Assembly (NCBI RefSeq): GCF_947179165.1
Contig: NC_077242.1
Location: forward strand, 26,608,097-26,672,096
Length of the DNA: 64,000 nucleotides
Direction of reading: 5' to 3'
From: Solanum dulcamara
Lineage: Eukaryota > Streptophyta > Magnoliopsida > Solanales > Solanaceae
This document shows, in pieces, positions 57,861 to 64,000 of the stretch; position 1 is the first letter of the stretch, and each line of letters starts with the position of its first letter. The notes beneath the pieces are model-generated. The model was not told the DNA's origin, did not search any database, and worked only from the letters and a program-made list of their open reading frames with translations. The position numbers and the translations under genes were made by a program.

Positions 57861-58019
57861 AGTAACCAACTCAGCATCTATGGAAAATTCAATATCACGG
57901 TTAGGAGGGAGTCCAGGCAGATCGACGGGAAACACATCTGCAAACTCTCAGACTTTAAGTACTAAATCAAATATAGGGACCTCCTAGCTCACATCTCTAA
58001 CACAGACTAAGTATGCCAA

Positions 58020-58450
58020 ACATACGCTAGCTATTAGCCTCTTAACCTAAACAAAAGAGATCACCACAACCATCATGCAACTACAAGATCCCTTTCACAC
58101 CACTGGTGGAATACCAGGCATGGCTAAGGTTTTGGCATAGTAATCTAAGACTGCATGGTGAGCGGATAACCAGTCCATGACTAGAATTAAATCAAATTCC
58201 ACTATATCAAGCAAAATAAGATCAACGCTAGTGTCATGTCCCTAGATAATCACCACACAGGATCTAAAGACATGATCCACTACTAAAGAATCGCCTATAG
58301 GGGTTGAAACACACAACGACTCAACTAAGGGCTCTATGCTCACACTCAGCCGAGGGGCACAATAGATAGATATATAAGAATATGTGGAGTCGGGAGTAAA
58401 TAAAATGGATGTGTGTTGATGGTATAACAAATTTGTACTTGTGATCAAAT
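58020..58450 (-). pseudogene. Protease region of element H
   Basis: The frame 58448-58242 reads 'STYSYISIYCAPRLSV', 'LVESLCVSTPIGDSLVVDHVFRSCVV', the pattern downstream of the active-site DxGA in gypsy proteases. A decayed 'LDWL' type end with 'ATMQS...' lies further left. The active-site triplet itself is not clearly kept ('FTPDST'). Confidence 0.75.
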
Positions 58451-59246
58451 CATCCTAGGCCTGATCATCTGCTCTAGCTAGAGTTGCATAGAAGTGGTTC
58501 TGGGATCCTCTACCCTACGCATCGACTTTGCCTTAAGATCTGCCTCCCCATGGACCTCTCCATGCACCCTGTTGACCACCCTTATGGTCCTGGCCCTGGC
58601 CTCCACCTCTAACTTGAGGTACTGGTGCTGGCGCAAGTCTATCTGCCTTTGGAAATAGTAAGGCTAGCTTGCATTGAGGACACTCACGGGACCAATGATC
58701 TAGATCCTCCCACTCATAGCACCCCTATGAATGTCGGCTAAAAATGAGAGGTCATCCACCTCGGCCGGAAGAACCTATCTTCGAACCAGCTCAGCCCTAA
58801 CTCGAATCAGCACTAGAGCCAACTTGATGGTGCTAATCACCCTCTAAAGTATGAAGAGATTTCTGAAAGGGGCGGCTGGACTGACCCAGCTAAAAACTCT
58901 AGTGAGATCTATAATAAGACTCTCTAGGTCTAAAACAGAGCTTATCATGGCTATCCTCCTACCAAGCTTTCTTATCGCAGCCCCTTTTGGCCTCGCAATG
59001 GAGATTCTCTAGCATACGGGCATTGGCTACCATCTCCAGAAATGAGTGGCCCACTGAGACTAAGGACTGAGTCTAGATCCGCAATTAGAGCCTCAATTCT
59101 CTGGAAAAGCACTAAACTCTCTTTTCTTTTGTGGGTAAGATCATGGTGGCATGTCTGGAGAGATTATGGAATTGGGCCTTGTAATCTGATAGGGTCATGG
59201 AGCCCTACTTTAATGGTGAAAACTAATCTAGGAGCTGATCTATAAC
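58451..59246 (-). pseudogene. gag remnant of element H
   Basis: On the minus strand about 59190-59040 reads 'FHNLSRHATMILPTKEKRV', then 'CFSRELRL', a Gag capsid C-terminal pattern. A zinc knuckle remnant lies at 58721-58679, reading C-Y-E-W ... D-H ... C-P, with the second Cys replaced by Trp. The N-terminal part is missing because LTR I begins at 59247. Confidence 0.8.
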
Positions 59247-59598
59247 TGTTATACCCCGCACTTTTGGTATATGGGAATATTTATTTAGCTTCTCTAAAGC
59301 TACCAGGTGATCCATTTCATCCATGATGCTATCAAATAATTCTAAGGAAAAGAGGATGAGGCCACCCTAAATTTTGCATAAGCTAGCCCTATTTGAGTAG
59401 TGATGATTGGAAATAGGTTTCGAAGGAAGTGAAAGGAGTTGGAGACTAAGTAGTGAGTCGTGGTAATCGATCTACTTGCGTAAGCTACCAACTTGGATGT
59501 CTTACACAATTAATCTACTTGAATACATGTCAAGCTTAAGTATCAAGGATTACATATGTTCCTAAAGTAAGATGAGATTATGAACCTATGAAAATAGG

Positions 59599-59738
59599 CA
59601 ACTAGGTGATGCACCTACTTGAAGTAGGTGATGTACCTACTTGAAGTAGGTGATGCACCTACTTGGAGTAAGTAGGTGATGCATCTACTTGGAGTAAGTA
59701 GGTGATGCACCTACTTGAAGTAAGTAGGTGATGCACCA
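59599..59738. repeat. Near-palindromic AAGTAGGTG/CACCTACTT array, LTR I-1
   Basis: Six units with AAGTAGGTG-ATG-CACCTACTT, the largest array of this motif in the window. Some units are separated by GGAGT or GAAGT. Confidence 0.85.
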
Positions 59739-59860
59739 GCTAGGGTAGACCCCACCCCACCATATGGCAGCACCTAAGTGGGTGCATGGGGTGAGATGGA
59801 TACCTAAGGGCTGGACATGTGTCACCCTTAGGGTCTGACACATATCACTCTCTAAGGAAG

Positions 59861-59870
59861 GATATATACA
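59861..59870 (+). promoter_or_regulatory. Candidate TATA box in LTR I-1
   Basis: GATATATACATG lies at the position equivalent to the TATA box of LTR G. The equivalent in LTR I-2 (about 62707) is changed to GATATTTATATG. Confidence 0.4.
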
Positions 59871-62239
59871 TGTCAATAATGACTAAGGATCCATTCCTTC
59901 ATCTTTTATACTTAGAATTCTTAGAGAAAAATTGAGAGAAAGAAGAGAGGAGAGCTACGGCCTAGGTGTAGCAAGGTAATCCCTTCAATTTTGATCTATA
60001 AATTAATTATTGAAGGTATTCTTTGATTAATTAATGGTATTTAATAGAGTAAACTAATTATTGAGGCAACAAGAGGTCATCGTGAACCTATAACTTTTGA
60101 CAAGTTTCAAAAGCTCGTTTGCTATGGTACAGTTTGATTCCCTCTTCACACATTTGAGTAAGGGTTTAAAAATGTTATGTATGTGTAAATATGGATCTAA
60201 AACATGAAACTATACACGTTATTGTTGAAGGGTGTTGGAAATTGTGTAGCAGTTATTATGAAGCTATTCTAGTGAATTAAAGTTTGGGTAGTGTTATCCT
60301 TATTATGGTTTTATGTTTGAAGGTGGTTTGTACATGTTGAAGGGATGAAAATATAGCTATGGAAGAGTATAGGTGCTTCTGTGCGCAACCACATTATGCT
60401 CCTTTCTATGGGTGTTGTGATTTTATGAAATAAAGACCGAAAACCGTATTTTGATATTGTGGTTTTGAGTTGGCTATTTGGAACTTGTACTGAGTAGTAT
60501 TGAAGTAGTTTAATTGTGTATGACTGCTAGTTATTATCGGGTGTGTGGCTGTACTAATCAAAGGTTAATTAGAAGTTCGGATAGGACGAGTTATAAGGGA
60601 GATGCTGCCTGATTTCCGTTAACTTCTTAACTAATCATCATACTCATCGAGGAGTGGCAATGAGGAATGAGTTTCTATAAATAATTGCTTATAGATTCAC
60701 AAGCTAGAAGATCGAAGTCTATTCGTAATGGTGTTACTCTTGTATTAAATAGGTTAAAGAGGTAACGAGGCAAGTGGGCTTATAGTTGATCCATAAAAGT
60801 TATGTAAAGCTATCCTTCTTTTCTCTTGGCATGTCTTAGCCATAAGTGGTTTGTATATAAAATGTGGGGATAATTTCATTTATAAATCTCTGAGTATGAT
60901 TCATACCTTTTATCCACTTCTTGATGTTAGAACTCCTACAATAATTGAGTTATTGCCTCTTAAGTATTCTATATGATAGAAAGTAGTAAGTATGTAATGC
61001 CTATCCCTTCTTTTCTTTTGGGCATGTCTTAGATATAAGTGAAAATTGATATGTATATGAAGATTGGGGTAATTTTATTCATAAGCTCTGGACATGATTC
61101 ATGATTCTTATTCCTTTCTTGACGTTAAAACTCTTAAAGTAGTTGAGCTATGGCCCTCGAGCCTTCTATATGTTGAATAGTAATTGGAGGTATGCGCTAA
61201 TATTCCTAGGGGCTCTACGATGACAAATGTCTCTGATTCTATAAGCTATTTAGCATTGTCTTGATATATGTCTATAATTCTTGAGGCTCCATTTGATATG
61301 ACCCCATATAACATGTAGAGGGTACTTGAGATGTTTACTACCCTGATCTTCAAGTGATGGTTCACTTGACTATTCTATTGAGTCTCAGATGATTATTTAA
61401 TTTACATATGGTTACTCACTACTCTACTTGTGCATATCGTTAATACATCTTTCACTGAGTCCTGGACTGGGTATGTAGTCATACGCAGTTTCACCGTATT
61501 GATTCACCGAGTCCCTCACTAGAAGGCCAGGTATGGTATATATATGTATGATAATATGATATGATGATGAGATAATGGCGCTGGGCCCTATGATGGTCCT
61601 AAATATATATGACAAGTTCACCGAGTCTCTAATGGGCTGGATATGATATATGATATATCATACTTATCTCCTGAATCTTTACTTCAGATGTGATCTCATT
61701 TATGATATATTATATTTTATATACTCAGTACCTATATCGTACTGACCCCCTTTCTTCGGGGGGACTGCTTTTCTTACCTGCAAGTACAAATACACATTTT
61801 GGGGATCCGCCTGATTAGGAATCTACTAAACGATTTGGAAGTGCTCCATTGTGCCGGAGCCTAGATTTTGGTACTGTTTTTTGATATATATATTCATTTA
61901 TTCAGGGGTACGATGGGGGACGTGACTCACCATATGATACCGTTGATACTCTTAGAGGTCTTTAGACATATGTATGAGGGTTATTTGTAAGTTTGTTTCA
62001 GCTGTACCTATACGATGTGTTATAAATATTATTATGTTATGGCAGCCTTATCGGCTTGCGTGCCCTTTTATGGTATGATACAAATAAAAGAAGCTATATG
62101 TATATGAAAATGTTATGACATATTGGGGTCCTTATGTATTTTATCACATTGTTCATAGTTCAACTAGTCTACAACTGATTTATATGTATACAGGGGTCTA
62201 GGTCAGACCCCAGTCATGGCCTACGGGTTTGGGTCGTGA

Positions 62240-64000
62240 AGCTACTAGGTGATCCATGTCATCCATGATGCTATCAAATAATTCTATGGAATGGAGGATG
62301 AGGCTGCCCTAAATTTTGCATAAGCTAGCCCTATTTGAGTAGTGACGATTGGAAATAGGTTTGGAATAAAGTGAAAGAAGTTGGAGGCCAGGTAGTGAGT
62401 CGTGGTAATCGACCTACTTGCGTAAGCTACCAAATTAGATGTTTTACACAATTAAGCTACTTAAATACATATAGAACTTAAGTAGCGAGGATTACATAGG
62501 TTCTTAAAGTAAGACGATATTACGAACCTATGGAAATGGGCAAGTAGGTGATGCACCTACTTAGAGTAAGTAGGTGATGCACCTGTTAGTGTGGACCCCA
62601 CCCCACCACATGGCAGCACCTGAGTGGGTGCATAGGGTGAGGTGGACACCTGAGGGCTGGACACATGTCACCCTTAGGGGCTAACATGTGTCACCCTCTA
62701 AGGAAGGATATTTATATGTTAGTAATGACTAAGGAGTCATTATTTCATCTTTTACGCTTAGAATTCTTGGAGAAAAATTGATAAAAAGAAGAGAGGAGAG
62801 CTATGGCCTAGGTGCACCACGGTAAGCCCTCCAATTTTGATCCATAAATTAATTATCTAAGGTATTATTTGATTAGGTAACGCTGTTTAATAGCATAAAG
62901 TAATTATTGGGGCAGCAAGGAGGTCAACGTGAACCTACAACTTTCAACAAGTTTCGAAAGCTCATTTGTTAAGGTACGGTTTGATTCCCTTTTCAATCAT
63001 TTGATTAAGGGTTTAAACATGTTATGGATCTGTAAATATGGATTGGAAACATAAAACTATACATATTATTGTTTAAGGGTGTTGGAAATCGTGTAGCGGT
63101 TATTTTGAAGCTATTCTAGTGAATCAAAATTTGGTTAGTGTTGTCGTTATTATGGTGTTGTATTTGAAGGTAGTTTGTACATGTTGAAGGGATGAAAATA
63201 TAGCTATGGTTGAGTATAGGTGCTACTGGTCGCATCCACGTTATGCTCTTTTCCGTGGGGTTGTGATTTTATGAAATAAATACCGAAAACCGTATTTTGA
63301 CATCATGGTTTTAGGTGGGCTATTTGGAACTTGTATTGAGTATTATTGAAGTAGTTAAATTGTGTATGACTTCTGGTTGTTGTCATTGGTGTGGCTGTAC
63401 TAATCTGAGGTTAATTGGAAGTTCAGATAGGGCGAGTTATAGGGGAGATACTGCCTAATTTCCGTTAACTTCTTAACTAATCAGCATAGTCGTCGAGGAG
63501 TTTCAATGAGGAAAGGGTTCCTATAAATAATTGCTTATAGATATATAAGCTGGAAGATCGAAGTCTATTCGTAATAGTGTTACTCTTGTATTAAATAGGT
63601 TAAAGAGGTAACGAGGTGAGCGAGGTTACGGTTGATCCATAAAAGTTATGTAAAGCTATCCTTTTTTCTCTTGGCATGTCTTAGACATAAGTGGTTTGTA
63701 TATGAAATATGGGGATAATTCCATTCATAAAGCTTCGAGTATGATTCATGCCTCTTATCCACTTCTTGATGTTAGAACTCCTATAATAATTGAGTTATTA
63801 CCTGTCAAGTCTTGTATATGATAGAAAGTAGTAAGTATGTAAAGCCTATCCCTTCTTTTATTATGGGCATGTCTTAGATATAAGTGAAAAATGATATATA
63901 TGTGAAGCTTGGGGTAATTCTATTCATAAGCTCTGGACATGATACATGATTCTTATTCATTTTTTGACGATAAAACTCTTAAAGTAGTTGAGCTATGGTC
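62240..64000 (+). repeat. LTR I-2, second head-to-tail copy, lacking its first 51 bases
   Basis: Begins AGCTACTAGGTGATCC, which aligns to 59298 onward in LTR I-1, and continues collinear to the window end. It directly follows the GTCGTGA end of LTR I-1 with no PBS, gag or other internal sequence between. The two copies show many substitutions. The full extent lies beyond the window. Confidence 0.88.
62540..62584. repeat. Near-palindromic AAGTAGGTG/CACCTACTT array, LTR I-2
   Basis: About two units, against six in LTR I-1. Confidence 0.8.

Larger units (their letters stand above)
56338..59246 (-). mobile_element. Element H: decayed minus-strand Ty3/gypsy element lacking integrase
   Basis: On the minus strand, from right to left: gag, a zinc knuckle remnant, protease, RT, RNase H, then a short piece resembling an LTR end (56338-56490, TGTCATGACTC...). 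Integrase and most of the 3' LTR are missing. The right side is cut by LTR I at 59247. The polypeptide style ('GSLVFLPTVERPFALDIQSLANRM' read in pieces) differs from D and E, so it is another gypsy subgroup. Confidence 0.82.
59247..62239 (+). repeat. LTR I-1, related to the LTR of element G
   Basis: Starts TGTTATACCCCGC and ends GGGTCGTGA, missing the final CA. About 3.0 kb. Shares with the G LTRs the start, the GTAGGTGATGCACCTAC array, the TATA region (near 59861), the degenerate 195-bp repeats and the CCCCTTTCTTCGGGGGG region before the end. A distinct subfamily of the same family. Inserted in gag of H; ATAAC (59242-59246) could be a target duplication but has no visible partner. Confidence 0.88.

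Noticed and set aside
1..64000. Search for ordinary host protein genes or tRNA genes
   Set aside because: No frame outside retrotransposon domains shows recognisable protein similarity, and I could not make out a convincing tRNA cloverleaf by eye. A profile search would be needed to exclude small RNA genes.

Overview
This 64 kb window looks like intergenic heterochromatin of a large plant genome, with no recognisable host protein-coding gene. It is AT-rich and built almost entirely from nested LTR retrotransposons: Ty3/gypsy chromovirus-like (Del/Tekay-type) elements and one Ogre/Tat-type element. The element types resemble those I associate with Solanaceae (pepper or tomato-like). That placement is an inference from remembered family style, not a database search.

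Layout. (A) 1-6493: the 5' end of a decayed minus-strand gypsy element, with gag remnants, a primer-binding site (PBS) and a ~3.7 kb LTR. (B) 6494-8675 plus 36984-37431: one old plus-strand gypsy pol, split in two by element C and followed by its own 3' LTR from 37432. (C) 8676-36983: an Ogre-like element with ~5.0 kb LTRs, a PBS starting TGGCGACTCC, a decayed gag and no pol. Its 3' half carries hairpins and minisatellites. A 969 bp hAT-type element (17029-17997) sits in its gag, and a nearly intact minus-strand gypsy element D (23112-32755) sits in its 3' LTR. (E) ~38670-56090: a decayed plus-strand gypsy element with gag, PR, RT, RNase H, INT and a 3' LTR. It is broken by F (40176-41887, a rearranged LTR fragment) and by G (44208-52662, a non-autonomous long-LTR element). 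(H) 56338-59246: a decayed minus-strand gypsy element lacking integrase. (I) 59247-64000: two head-to-tail LTRs related to those of G, with no internal region between them.

The nesting is read from split reading frames and target-site duplications (TSDs). D has TSD atctc, G has ctaag, the hAT element has gatataag, and C has gatgt/gatat with one mismatch. D is youngest: its two LTRs differ at only about ten sites by eye, and its gag-pol frame is open apart from one TGA. C and G are older, with visibly diverged LTRs. B, E, H and A are oldest, with many stops and deletions. Only D could plausibly have supplied enzymes recently. C (gag only) and G (no usable coding capacity) would have depended on partners.

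Most notable observations: a 5S rRNA-like segment of about 100 nt inside G, joined to the last codons of a pol gene across a short shared sequence; three regularly spaced strong hairpins and five copies of a CTACGT...ACGTAG motif in the non-coding parts of C; arrays of near-palindromic AAGTAGGTG-ATG-CACCTACTT units in the G/I LTR family, whose copy number differs between the two LTRs of G; and the head-to-tail LTR pair I.
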